A DNA stretch of 64,000 nt from DASWJZ01 sp963805325 (GTDB taxonomy: Bacteria > Pseudomonadota > Alphaproteobacteria > Rhizobiales > Afifellaceae). Position 1 is the first letter of the stretch. Every line of letters starts with the position of its first letter. The translations under genes and the position numbers were made by a program. Below, in pieces: positions 8,514 to 17,090 of this stretch. The DNA lies in the NCBI GenBank assembly GCA_963805325.1, contig CAWDTS010000002.1, positions 372,001 through 436,000 on the forward strand, read 5' to 3'. The notes under the pieces are model-generated. The model was not told the DNA's origin, did not search any database, and worked only from the letters and a program-made list of their open reading frames with translations.

Positions 8514-10814
8514 TCAGGTTGCCGTCGCGGCGACAGGCAGTACCGCTTCGATTTCAAGCGGGAACGTCAGGCGCACGAGCGCCCCCTTCCCCCCTTGCGC
8601 GACTGCACGCGCGTCAAGGAGCGCGATCGAGCCGCCGTGCTCCTCCATGATCTTTCGGACGATTGCGAGGCCGAGCCCGGTGCCCTTCTCGCGCGTTGTC
8701 ATATAGGGCTCGAGCAACCGTTCCCGGTCCTCCTGCGGCAGGCCCTTGCCGTTGTCTTCCACTTCGACGATCGCCGCTGCCGGCTCTTGCCGCACCGTCA
8801 CAGTGATCACGCCGTTCTCGCCGTCGATCCGTTCGACCGCCTCGATCGATTCCGTCGCGTTCTTGACGATGTTCGTGAGCGCTTGTGTGACAAGCCGGTG
8901 GTCGACGCGCGCGAGCACGGGCTCGTCTGGCAGGTTGAGCGCAAAGCGGATGTTTGGCTGCGCGACCTCCTGCAGGAACACGGCTTCGCGCACTACGCCG
9001 TTCAGGTCACGGTCCTCCATGACCGGCTTCGGCATCCGGGCGAAACCCGAGAACTCGTCCACCATCCGCCGGATGTCGTCGACCTGGCGCACGATGGTGT
9101 CCGTGCACTGGTCGAAGACGCCGCGATCCTCCGCGTCCACGCGCTGCCCGAAGCGGCGCTTCAGGCGCTCGGCCGAAAGCTGGATCGGTGTCAGCGGATT
9201 CTTGATCTCGTGCGCGATGCGGCGTGCGACATCGGCCCATGCCGAGCGGCGCTCGGCTGCCATTAGATCGGTAATGTCGTCGAGGGTGACGACGAGCCCC
9301 TCGATCTTGCCGTCCGACCGCTCCTGCGTGACCTGGACATTCAAGGTGCGCTGATCGCCACCGCGGTTGATCTGAATCTGTGCGTGGGAGGGGCCGCGGA
9401 ACCGCTGACGCGCCTCGCCGATCACGCTCGAGAGCACGGGAATCGTCTCGCCGAGATGCCGCCCGACGAGATCCTCCTCCGTCTCGCCAAGGGCATGCAG
9501 CGCAGAGCGGTTCACGAGGGTCACAGCGCCGTCGCCATCGAGACCGATGACGCCGGCCGAGACGCCGGAGAGCACCGCCTCGGTGAAGCGGCGGCGCTGA
9601 TCCATCTTTTCGTTGGCGGAAAGCAGTTCATCGCGCTGCGACTTCACCTGGCCCGCCATGGTGTTGAACGTGTCGGCGAGCAGGCTGATGTCGCCCATGG
9701 AGCCGCGTGACGGCACACGCACTTCGAGATTGCCGGCAGAGATCTCCTGCACCGCGCCGATCAGGCGCCGGATAGGCCAGACGAGGCTGCTAGCAAAACC
9801 GAGGCCTATCCAGATCGCCGAAAGGAGGACGACCAACGCGACGCCCGCGAAGAGTATGCCAAAAGCGACCTGGACGCCGAACCTGTTGGCCTGAAGCTGC
9901 TGGTATTCGGCGGCGCCCTCCTCCGTCAGCCGCAGATTCCGAGTCACGCGCGAATCGAGCGGGCGCGCGAGATAGAGATAGACATCGTCGAAGCCCGTGA
10001 GCTTGATCACGCCGCCGACAAGGTTGGTCGTGCCAGGAGAGATCAGCGCCGGCTTTCCCGACTGGACCTCGGCGAAAATCTCCTCAGGCGCCGGCGGCGC
10101 CTCGATACCGCTCGACGTCGCCCCTTGTACGATGACGCTGCGGTCGCGGCGGATGAGCTGGATGGTGGAGAGTCCGCGAAGCCGCGCCTGATTGCTCAGG
10201 TAGGATGAAATCGCCGTCGAATTGGCCTGGATGTCCGGCGTCACCCGATTGAACTCGCCGGCGATCGCCAGGAGATCGAGCCCCAGCATGCGGCTGTGTT
10301 CTTGCACGTAGGCCTGCGCCACAGCGCGCGACGTACCGATGATCGCCTCGGTGCGTCCGGCGAACCAGCGGTCGAGCCCTTTGCTCAGCGTGACGGAAGC
10401 GATCACCATCATGAGGATGGCTGGCAGCGCCGCAATGAACGAGAAGAGAAGGACGATGCGGATGTGCAGGCGCGCCGCGGCGCGGCCGCGGCGGCGTGCA
10501 ATCCAAAGCCCCGAGGCCTCGTAGGCCACGATCCCGATCAGGAGCAGAACGATCAGGCCGTTGATGATGCCGGCGCCCCTGACGACGAGCGGCGTCGGCT
10601 CGATCGGGGTCTGACCGGTCAGGACCAAGAACGAGCCAACCGCGGTCACGACGGCCGCCATCACGACAATAAGGCCGAAAGTGCGCGATACGCGTCGCCC
10701 ATCGGCGACCGTGCTGTCCGCCGCACCCGTGTTCGGTTCGCTTTCGGAAAGAGCTGTCATTGAGGACGACGGCGAGCCTTTGTTCTTCGGTCGCGCCTTA
10801 GGAGATGCGCACAC
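8514..10814 (-). CDS. ntrY: Sensor histidine kinase NtrY
   Basis: Membrane sensor kinase partner of NtrX, 766 residues. There are three hydrophobic helices in the first ~145 residues, a periplasmic part, and a fourth helix near 320-345. These are followed by HAMP (~345-395), PAS (~410-520), HisKA with the phospho-acceptor His in RIAHEIKNPLTPIQ (~540), and the ATPase domain with DNGKGLP and GTGLGLAIVRKI. The frame opens with GTG at 10814; ATG at 10760 (MTALSES) is an alternative. The 50 bases between ntrC and ntrY hold a GTGAC-N6-GTCAC inverted repeat just before the GTG. Confidence 0.94.
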   Translation of the reverse strand: MCASPKARPKNKGSPSSSMTALSESEPNTGAADSTVADGRRVSRTFGLIVVMAAVVTAVGSFLVLTGQTPIEPTPLVVRGAGIINGLIVLLLIGIVAYEASGLWIARRRGRAAARLHIRIVLLFSFIAALPAILMMVIASVTLSKGLDRWFAGRTEAIIGTSRAVAQAYVQEHSRMLGLDLLAIAGEFNRVTPDIQANSTAISSYLSNQARLRGLSTIQLIRRDRSVIVQGATSSGIEAPPAPEEIFAEVQSGKPALISPGTTNLVGGVIKLTGFDDVYLYLARPLDSRVTRNLRLTEEGAAEYQQLQANRFGVQVAFGILFAGVALVVLLSAIWIGLGFASSLVWPIRRLIGAVQEISAGNLEVRVPSRGSMGDISLLADTFNTMAGQVKSQRDELLSANEKMDQRRRFTEAVLSGVSAGVIGLDGDGAVTLVNRSALHALGETEEDLVGRHLGETIPVLSSVIGEARQRFRGPSHAQIQINRGGDQRTLNVQVTQERSDGKIEGLVVTLDDITDLMAAERRSAWADVARRIAHEIKNPLTPIQLSAERLKRRFGQRVDAEDRGVFDQCTDTIVRQVDDIRRMVDEFSGFARMPKPVMEDRDLNGVVREAVFLQEVAQPNIRFALNLPDEPVLARVDHRLVTQALTNIVKNATESIEAVERIDGENGVITVTVRQEPAAAIVEVEDNGKGLPQEDRERLLEPYMTTREKGTGLGLAIVRKIMEEHGGSIALLDARAVAQGGKGALVRLTFPLEIEAVLPVAATAT

Positions 10815-10823
10815 GCAACAGGC

Positions 10824-10839
10824 GTGACCAATTTGTCAC
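10824..10839. promoter_or_regulatory. Inverted repeat GTGAC-N6-GTCAC before ntrY
   Basis: Perfect 5-base arms spaced by 6 bases, ending 10 bases before the ntrY GTG start and inside the 50-base ntrC-ntrY gap. It resembles a dimeric operator in shape (CRP sites are TGTGA-N6-TCACA) but does not match a site I can name. It could equally lie in the leader of a read-through transcript. Confidence 0.3.
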
Positions 10840-10864
10840 TATTAAGACCGGCTCGGGCTCGCAG

Positions 10865-12307
10865 TCAAACGCTGCCGCGACGCATCACGTGAATGTCTAA
10901 TTCGCGGATTTTCTTGCGCAGCGTGTTGCGGTTCAGGCCGAGCAGCTCGGCGGCCTTGATCTGGTTGCCGCGCGTCGCCCCGAGGGCGGCACTGATCAGC
11001 GGCACCTCCACCTCGCGCAGGATGCGCTGGTAGAGCCCGGGCGGCGGCAGCCCGTTGCCGAACTCGCCAAAATAGCGGGCAAGCTGCCGCTCAAGCGCTC
11101 CGCCCACATTATCGGATTCGGTCATGGGCGCGGACTCGACCTCCGACATCGGGCCGATTTCGTTCTCCACGACGGACGCCGTGATCGTTTCCTGCGGATA
11201 GAGCGCCGTCAGACGCCGGATCAGATTTTCGAGCTCACGTATGTTGCCCGGCCACCGGTAGCGTTGCATCGCCTCGATCGCGCCGGGCTCGACGGACTTC
11301 GCCGGCAGCCCCTCGCGCTCGGCGGCGTTCAGGAAATGCCGCACCAGATCCGGAATGTCGTCGCTCCTCTCACGCAGCGGCGGCAGGCGGATCGGAACCA
11401 CGTTCAGGCGGAAGAAGAGATCCTCGCGGAACAGCCCCTGGCGAATCAGCTGACGCAGATCCTTGTTGGTCGCGGCGATGATCCTGACGTCGGTACGGAT
11501 CGGGGTGCGGCCGCCGACGGTCGTGTATTCGCCCTGCTGAAGCACGCGCAGGAGGCGGGTCTGCGCCTCCATCGGCATGTCGCCAATTTCATCCAGGAAA
11601 AGCGTGCCGCCCTCCGCCTGCTCGAAGCGCCCGGCGGAGCGCGCCTGTGCTCCGGTGAAGGCGCCGCGCTCGTGGCCGAAAAGCTCCAACTCGATCAGCT
11701 CGCGCGGGATCGCCGCCATGTTGACGGCGACGAACGGGCCCTTACGGCGCTTGCCGTAATCGTGGAGCGCGCGCGCCACGAGCTCCTTGCCGGTGCCGGA
11801 CTCGCCGGAAATCATCACCGTCAGATCGGTCTGCATCAGCCGCGCGAGCATGCGGTAGATGTCCTGCATCGCAGGCGAGCGGCCGACGAGCGGGATGGCG
11901 TCGCCGCCCTCTTCTTCTTCCGCGGTTACGCGCGCGCCACGCGGCTCGGCGAGTGCGCGGCCCACGACCGCCGTCAGTTCCTTCAGGTCGAACGGCTTCG
12001 GCAGGTATTCGTAGGCGCCCTTCTCCGATGCGCGGATCGCCGTCATGAAGGTGTTCTGCGCGCTCATCACCACAATCGGCAGATCGGGGCGCGTGCGCTT
12101 GATACGGGGGATCAGGTCGAAGGCGTTCCCGTCCGGCATCACAACGTCGGTGATGACGACATCGCCCTCGCCTTCCGCCACCCAACGCCAAAGCGTCGCC
12201 GCGTTCGAAGTCAGGCGCACAGTGTAGCCGGAACGCGACAGCGCCTGATTGAGCACCGTACGGATGGCGGCATCGTCGTCAGCGACCAGGATCGTGCCCG
12301 AGCTCAT
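10865..12307 (-). CDS. ntrC: Nitrogen regulation response regulator NtrC
   Basis: Sigma-54-dependent activator of nitrogen-starvation genes, 480 residues. The receiver domain has acceptor Asp in VITDVVMPDG (~54). The AAA+ domain (~145-380) has Walker A GESGTGKE, the sigma-54 loop GAFTGA (intact), and Walker B GTLFLDEIGDMP. The C-terminal Fis-type HTH reads AAELLGLNRNTLRKKIREL. Its ATG overlaps the ntrB stop by four bases (ATGA), so the two are coupled. It is controlled through NtrB phosphorylation and PII signalling in this family. Confidence 0.97.
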   Translation of the reverse strand: MSSGTILVADDDAAIRTVLNQALSRSGYTVRLTSNAATLWRWVAEGEGDVVITDVVMPDGNAFDLIPRIKRTRPDLPIVVMSAQNTFMTAIRASEKGAYEYLPKPFDLKELTAVVGRALAEPRGARVTAEEEEGGDAIPLVGRSPAMQDIYRMLARLMQTDLTVMISGESGTGKELVARALHDYGKRRKGPFVAVNMAAIPRELIELELFGHERGAFTGAQARSAGRFEQAEGGTLFLDEIGDMPMEAQTRLLRVLQQGEYTTVGGRTPIRTDVRIIAATNKDLRQLIRQGLFREDLFFRLNVVPIRLPPLRERSDDIPDLVRHFLNAAEREGLPAKSVEPGAIEAMQRYRWPGNIRELENLIRRLTALYPQETITASVVENEIGPMSEVESAPMTESDNVGGALERQLARYFGEFGNGLPPPGLYQRILREVEVPLISAALGATRGNQIKAAELLGLNRNTLRKKIRELDIHVMRRGSV

Positions 12308-13512
12308 TGTGCCTTCTCGGCCTCCTCGTTCGGGGCTTCACCCACATGCGCCGGCATGAGGATGCGAAACGCCGTGCGCCGCGGCTGGGACTCACACTCG
12401 ATGACGCCGCCATGGTCGCCGATGATCTTGGCGACGAGTGCAAGGCCCAGGCCAGTTCCGTTGGCTTTCGAGGTCACGAACGGGTCGAAGAGATAGGGCA
12501 ACAGGTCGTCCGGGACGCCGGGCCCGTTGTCGATCACGGAGAATTCAAGCGGCAGGCTTACCCTGCTGCGGCTGCCCGGCATGGAGAGCCTAATGCCCGG
12601 CCGGAAGGCGGTGCGGAAGATGATCTCCGGGTCGTTGGTTCCCTGCAGCGCCTCGGCGGCATTTTTCACAAGATTCACGAAGACCTGGATGAGCTGATCG
12701 CGGTTCGCGTGGACCGGCGGGAGCGAGGGATCGTATTCCTCGACCAGGCGGACGTTCCGCGCGAATCCGTTGCGCGCGATCACTTTCACGCGCTCCAGAA
12801 TCGAATGGATGTTCACGGCCTCACGCTCGGTCGGGCGATCGTCCGCGAATATCTCCATGCGATCGACCAGACCGACGATGCGGTCGGCCTCGTCGCAAAT
12901 CAGCCGGGTCAGCGCCCGGTCGTTCTCGTCCGCGTCGGTCTCCAGCAATTGCGCCGCGCCGCGGATGCCGGAAAGCGGGTTCTTGATCTCGTGCGCAAGC
13001 ATCGCCGCCAGTCCCGACACCGTGCGCGCTGCGCCGCGGTGCGTGAGCTGGCGGTCGATCTTCTCGGTGACCGATCGGGGCAAGAGCATGATGGCGACGT
13101 GCCCTGGCCGCTCCGCCATCGGGGAGGCATAGACATCGACGACGCGCTCCACGCCGAGCCTCGGTGAAGAGATGTCGACGCGATATTCGGTGACCGTGGC
13201 GTGGGTGGCCCTCACCTGCTCCACGAGGCTGAAGACAGGGCTGCCGAACGGCACGAAGTGGGAGAGGTCGTAGCGTGCGAGAACGGATGCGGAGTTCTGA
13301 AAAAATATCTCCGCCGCCTGGTTGGCGCCCGCGATGCGGCCCTCGGGCGCAACCATGACAACGGGATGCGGCAGAGCGTTCAGGACGGCGCCGGCGCTCC
13401 CCTCGAACGCCGTGGCGACCGGCGCGCCGACGTCGCCACCCGACCGTCCTCGGCGGGGCGCCCCTTTCAGCATGCCGCGAAGGCCAAGACTCCGCGCTTC
13501 TGATTTGCTCAA
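12304..13512 (-). CDS. ntrB: Nitrogen regulation sensor kinase NtrB
   Basis: Cytosolic histidine kinase/phosphatase acting on NtrC, about 402 residues. It has a PAS domain (~45-160), HisKA with acceptor His in LAHEIKNPLSGIRGA, and an ATPase domain with DNGPGVP and GTGLGLALVAKI. I chose TTG at 13512 because AGGTGA stands about 8 bases upstream; an open frame extends to 13755 but runs into ispDF. An ATG at 13473 is a shorter option. In Brucella- and Rhizobium-like genomes dusB (nifR3) precedes ntrB in this operon. Here ntrB is instead divergent from ispDF with only ~110 bases between, and no dusB is present. Confidence 0.95.
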   Translation of the reverse strand: MSKSEARSLGLRGMLKGAPRRGRSGGDVGAPVATAFEGSAGAVLNALPHPVVMVAPEGRIAGANQAAEIFFQNSASVLARYDLSHFVPFGSPVFSLVEQVRATHATVTEYRVDISSPRLGVERVVDVYASPMAERPGHVAIMLLPRSVTEKIDRQLTHRGAARTVSGLAAMLAHEIKNPLSGIRGAAQLLETDADENDRALTRLICDEADRIVGLVDRMEIFADDRPTEREAVNIHSILERVKVIARNGFARNVRLVEEYDPSLPPVHANRDQLIQVFVNLVKNAAEALQGTNDPEIIFRTAFRPGIRLSMPGSRSRVSLPLEFSVIDNGPGVPDDLLPYLFDPFVTSKANGTGLGLALVAKIIGDHGGVIECESQPRRTAFRILMPAHVGEAPNEEAEKAQ

Positions 13513-13625
13513 AAAATGATCACCTAGAATACTGCCTGCAGAATAGACAGGCGGTGGTGCAACGCGCAAGGGGCGACGCTCACGCCGAGCTATGCTATGA
13601 GCGCGGCGCACCAGCCGAACCGCCA

Positions 13626-14810
13626 ATGCCAAAGCCCCAAGATTCTGGAAAAACCACCGCGATCGTGGTCGCCGCCGGGCGCGGCAGCCGTGCGGCGCGT
13701 GATCTGCCGAAACAGTATGCAACCGTCGGTGGAGAGCCTGTGCTGCGCCGCACAATCAGGACCTTCTCGTCGCATGACCGCATCGACGCCATCCTGACGG
13801 TGATCGGCGACGGCGACGCGACACTTTACGCCGATGCCGTCAGGGGGCTGCCGAAACTCATGCCCCCGGTCTTCGGCGGCGCGACGCGGCAGGAGTCGGT
13901 CAGGAACGGCCTTGAAGCGCTCGCCGCGGACCCGCCGCGTCTCGTGCTCGTGCACGACGCCGCACGGCCCTTCATATCGCCCGACGTGATTGGAAACGTG
14001 ATCGCCGCGTGCGACGGGGCTACCGGCGCGATCCCCGTGCTCCCCATCACCGAGACCGTGAAGCGGGTCGAAGCCGGCGCCGTCGCGGAGACGATCCCGC
14101 GCGAGGCGCTCGGCACGGCGCAGACACCTCAGGGCTTTCCGTTCGCGGCGCTGCTCGAAGCGCATCGAAGTGCTGCCGAAGCGGGCCGCAGCGATCTGAC
14201 CGACGATGCGGCGGTCGCCGCGCTCGCCGGCCTTAAGGTCAACGCCGTGGAGGGCGACCGCGCCAACATGAAGATAACGACGCCCGCCGACTTTTCCGCC
14301 GCCGAGCGATTGCTTGCGACTGCGGCGGAGACACGAGCCGGCCACGGCTTCGACGTGCATAGTTTTGGGCCGGGCAAATCCGTCTGGCTCTGCGGTGTCG
14401 AGATTCCCCACGATCAAAGCCTTACCGGGCACTCCGACGCCGATGTGGCTTTGCACGCGCTGACCGACGCACTGCTCGGTACGATCGGCGACGGCGATAT
14501 CGGCCAGCACTTCCCCCCCTCCGATCCGAAGTGGAAGGGCGCGTCGTCCGACCGCTTTCTCGCCGACGCCGTGCGGCGCGTGAAAGAGCGCGGCGGCCGT
14601 ATCGTCAACGTCGACGTCACGATCGTCTGCGAGGCGCCAAAGATCGGACCGCATAGGGTCGCCATGCAGGCGCGCGTCGCCGAGATCGCCGGAATTTCCG
14701 CCGATCGCGTCGGCATCAAGGCGACGACGAACGAGAAGATGGGATTCGTCGGCCGCGGCGAAGGGATCGTGGCGATGGCTATCGCCACCGTCGTGCTGCC
14801 CGCGACGTGA
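13626..14810 (+). CDS. ispDF: Bifunctional IspD/IspF (MEP cytidylyltransferase / MECDP synthase)
   Basis: Fusion enzyme for two non-consecutive steps of the non-mevalonate isoprenoid pathway. Residues ~10-225 form IspD, with AIVVAAGRGSRA (nucleotide loop), KQYATVGGEPVL and VLVHDAARPF. Residues ~235-394 form IspF, with GHGFDVHSFGPG (metal-binding Asp/His), TGHSDADVALHALTDALLG and KATTNEKMGF. Length (394) fits alphaproteobacterial IspDF. The start at 13626 (MPKPQDSG) is the first sensible ATG; the open frame extends a little upstream. It is divergent from ntrB. Confidence 0.96.
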   Translation: MPKPQDSGKTTAIVVAAGRGSRAARDLPKQYATVGGEPVLRRTIRTFSSHDRIDAILTVIGDGDATLYADAVRGLPKLMPPVFGGATRQESVRNGLEALAADPPRLVLVHDAARPFISPDVIGNVIAACDGATGAIPVLPITETVKRVEAGAVAETIPREALGTAQTPQGFPFAALLEAHRSAAEAGRSDLTDDAAVAALAGLKVNAVEGDRANMKITTPADFSAAERLLATAAETRAGHGFDVHSFGPGKSVWLCGVEIPHDQSLTGHSDADVALHALTDALLGTIGDGDIGQHFPPSDPKWKGASSDRFLADAVRRVKERGGRIVNVDVTIVCEAPKIGPHRVAMQARVAEIAGISADRVGIKATTNEKMGFVGRGEGIVAMAIATVVLPAT

Positions 14811-14820
14811 GCCCACCTTC

Positions 14821-15303
14821 AATTCACTCGTCGAGGAAGCGGCGGCTCTTCTCGCCGCATGCCGCGCGCAGGGTCTGAAGCTCGTAACGGCGGAATCCTG
14901 TACCGGCGGATTGATCGCCGCGATCCTGACGGAGGTGCCGGGTTCCTCAGACGTGTTCGAGCGCGGCTTCGTCACCTATTCGAACGAGGCGAAGACCGAG
15001 ATGCTCGGCGTGTCCCCGGCGCTGATCGAGAAGTATGGCGCGGTGAGTGGGGAGGTCGCTCGGGCGATGGCCGAAGGCGCGCTGCGGAATTCTCGCGCCG
15101 CCGACGTCGCGGTTTCCGTCACGGGCGTCGCGGGCCCGGGCGGCGGCACTTCGGTAAAGCCGGTCGGCCTCGTACATTTCGGCGCCGCGCGGAAGGGCGG
15201 CAAGCCGCAGCATGGCGAGAAGCGTTTCGGCGACCTGGGGCGCAAGCACGTACGTCTCGCCTCGGTCGCGGAAGCGTTTGCAATGGTGCGTGCACTTATC
15301 TGA
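14821..15303 (+). CDS. CinA C-terminal family protein (nicotinamide-nucleotide amidase type), start unresolved
   Basis: Single-domain CinA-family protein. The core is clear: LVTAESCTGGLIAAILTEVP near the start, then GFVTYSNEAKTEMLGV and VSVTGVAGPGGGT. Family members usually begin about 20 residues before LVTAESCTGG. Here that stretch reads NSLVEEAAALLAACRAQGLK from 14821, but no ATG, GTG or TTG lies in this frame between the upstream region and an internal TTG at 14911, which would cut off the conserved motif. GTG at 14807, overlapping the ispDF stop, is in a different frame. A one-base sequence fault or a non-standard start is likely. The enzyme deamidates NMN in the pyridine nucleotide cycle. 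Confidence 0.85.
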   Translation, partial: NSLVEEAAALLAACRAQGLKLVTAESCTGGLIAAILTEVPGSSDVFERGFVTYSNEAKTEMLGVSPALIEKYGAVSGEVARAMAEGALRNSRAADVAVSVTGVAGPGGGTSVKPVGLVHFGAARKGGKPQHGEKRFGDLGRKHVRLASVAEAFAMVRALI

Positions 15304-15319
15304 AGCGCCGCCACGCTCC

Positions 15320-15793
15320 CTATGGGAGCGGGTTCGCGGCTGATGTCTTTCCGTAGATCTTATCCGCGCGCACCTCGAAGGCGTGGGCGAAAGTTCGGAA
15401 GACACGCTCGAAGAGAGCGCCCATCAGGAGCGCGAGCGTGCGGCTCTTGAACTCGTAAGCGATCTCAAAGCTGATCTCCGACCCACCGCTGTCGATCGGG
15501 CGGAAACGCCAGGAATTCTCCATGAAGCGGAACGGCCCGTCGAGATAATCGGCGCGGATCTCGAGCGTCTCGCGGTCGAGCGTCACCTTCGACGTAAACG
15601 TCTCGCGCACGAGCTTGTAGCCGATCGACATGTCGGCCACGAGCACCTCGCGCTCGCCGTCACTCCGCCGCCCGCGCACCGTCAGCCGATCGCAGAACGG
15701 CACGAATTCGGGATAACGCTCCACGTCGGCGACGAGGTCGAACATCTTCGTGGCCGAATGGGCAACCCGGCGCGTCGTCTTGAATTGCGGCAT
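15320..15793 (-). CDS. Coq10/RatA-like SRPBCC lipid-binding protein
   Basis: START-like ligand-binding protein, 157 residues, of the family holding yeast Coq10 and E. coli RatA. Markers are the N-terminal TRRVAHSATKMFDLVADVERYPEFVPFC stretch (residues ~7-34) and the C-terminal amphipathic helix after LLMGALFERVFR. In Alphaproteobacteria this gene follows lipA and is taken to bind ubiquinone and help its delivery to the respiratory chain; the toxin activity named for RatA is not implied here. It lies 15 bases after lipA on the same strand and converges with cinA. Confidence 0.9.
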   Translation of the reverse strand: MPQFKTTRRVAHSATKMFDLVADVERYPEFVPFCDRLTVRGRRSDGEREVLVADMSIGYKLVRETFTSKVTLDRETLEIRADYLDGPFRFMENSWRFRPIDSGGSEISFEIAYEFKSRTLALLMGALFERVFRTFAHAFEVRADKIYGKTSAANPLP

Positions 15794-15808
15794 CGACCGC
15801 GGGGTCTA

Positions 15809-16774
15809 TCAGATACGCGCGGCGCGGGCAGCCCTGAGCCGGGCGAAATCCTCACCGGCGTGATGCGACGAGCGGGTGAGCGGGCTCGCGGAGACGAGCA
15901 GGAAGCCTTTCGTGTAAGCGATCGTCTCGTACGACTTGAAGGCCTCCGGCGTAATGAATTCCTTCACCGCGTGATGCTTCGGCGTCGGCTGCAGATACTG
16001 GCCGACAGTCAGGAAATCGACGTCGGCGGTGCGGAGGTCATCCATGAGCTGCAGCACCTCGTTCCGCCCCTCGCCCAAGCCGACCATGATGCCGGACTTG
16101 GTGAACATCTTCCGGTCGAGCTCCTTCACGCGCTGCAGGAGCCGGATGGAGTGGAAATAGCGCGCGCCGGGCCGGACCGTCAGGTAGAGCGAGGGCACGG
16201 TCTCAAGGTTATGGTTGAAGACGTCGGGCCGCGCCTCGACCACGGTTTCGAGCGCGCCGTCCTTACGCAGGAAATCCGGCGTCAGCACTTCGATGGTCGT
16301 CTCGGGCGAGCGCTCGCGGATGGCGCGGATGACGGCTGCGAAGTGCCCTGCCCCACCGTCGTCGAGATCGTCGCGATCGACGGAGGTGATGACGACGTGG
16401 TTCAAGCCCATCTTGGCGACGGCGTCGGCGACGCGCGCCGGCTCGTCATGCTCGACGGCACCGGGGAGCCCGGTCTTGACGTTGCAGAAGGCGCAGGCGC
16501 GGGTGCAGGTATCGCCGAGGATCATGAAGGTCGCGTGCTTCTTCGCCCAGCACTCGCCAATGTTCGGGCAGCCAGCCTCCTCGCAGACGGTGACGAGCTT
16601 GTTCTCGCGTACGATGTCGCGCGTCTTCGCCCATTCGGGTGAGCCCGGCGCGCGCACGCAAATCCACTCCGGCTTGCGCAGCACCGGATTGTCAGGCCGG
16701 TGCGCCTTTTCCGGATGGCGCGGACGGAGCTTGCCGCCCGCGTTCTTCTCAAGTGTGTCGATCAGTGTGACCAC
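15809..16774 (-). CDS. lipA: Lipoyl synthase
   Basis: Radical-SAM enzyme that inserts two sulfurs into octanoyl groups on E2 and H proteins. The 321-residue protein has the auxiliary-cluster cysteines in CEEAGCPNIGECW (~65), the radical-SAM motif CTRACAFC (~92-99) and the C-terminal RSSHHAGEDF with the conserved serine ligand. Start ATG at 16774. It sits between glsB and the coq10-like gene, downstream of lpdA, so the locus groups lipoate synthesis with a lipoate-dependent enzyme. Confidence 0.97.
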   Translation of the reverse strand: MVTLIDTLEKNAGGKLRPRHPEKAHRPDNPVLRKPEWICVRAPGSPEWAKTRDIVRENKLVTVCEEAGCPNIGECWAKKHATFMILGDTCTRACAFCNVKTGLPGAVEHDEPARVADAVAKMGLNHVVITSVDRDDLDDGGAGHFAAVIRAIRERSPETTIEVLTPDFLRKDGALETVVEARPDVFNHNLETVPSLYLTVRPGARYFHSIRLLQRVKELDRKMFTKSGIMVGLGEGRNEVLQLMDDLRTADVDFLTVGQYLQPTPKHHAVKEFITPEAFKSYETIAYTKGFLLVSASPLTRSSHHAGEDFARLRAARAARI

Positions 16775-16784
16775 GGGACTCCAA

Positions 16785-17042
16785 TCAGCGGCGACCGCGG
16801 ATCAGCCGCCAGCCGAAGATGAGCAGGCAGGCGCCGATGATCGGCAACGAGGAGCTGCGCGACCCAGAACCCTCCGGCGGCACAATCGAAAGGCCGCGAA
16901 GGATCGCATTCAGGACCACCGCGCCGATGATACCGAGGATGATGTTCCCGATCAGCCCCATATCGCTCTTCATGATCTTCTCGGCGATCCACCCGGCAAG
17001 CCCGCCGATGATGATCGTCATGATCCAGCCAAAACCTTCCAT
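16785..17042 (-). CDS. GlsB/YeaQ/YmgE family membrane protein
   Basis: An 85-residue inner-membrane protein with about three hydrophobic helices, including IIIGGLAGWIAEKIM with the family's GGxxGWxA pattern and NIILGIIGAVVLNAIL. Such transglycosylase-associated proteins are often linked to stress, but the function is unknown. It lies 48 bases after lpdA and 10 before lipA, probably in one transcript. Confidence 0.88.
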   Translation of the reverse strand: MEGFGWIMTIIIGGLAGWIAEKIMKSDMGLIGNIILGIIGAVVLNAILRGLSIVPPEGSGSRSSSLPIIGACLLIFGWRLIRGRR

Positions 17043-17090
17043 TTTCTTCCCTCCCGCGCCAATCCCGCGTTCCCGCCGGCTTCCGTCGCG

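Noticed and set aside
7119..9266. A 715-codon open frame on the plus strand
   Set aside because: It is antisense to ntrX and ntrY, whose domains are complete; high GC makes long antisense frames common. No family resemblance or ribosome site.
15320..15793. RatA toxin of a toxin-antitoxin pair
   Set aside because: No antitoxin partner (RnfH-like) is adjacent; the lipA context fits the Coq10-type lipid-binding role.
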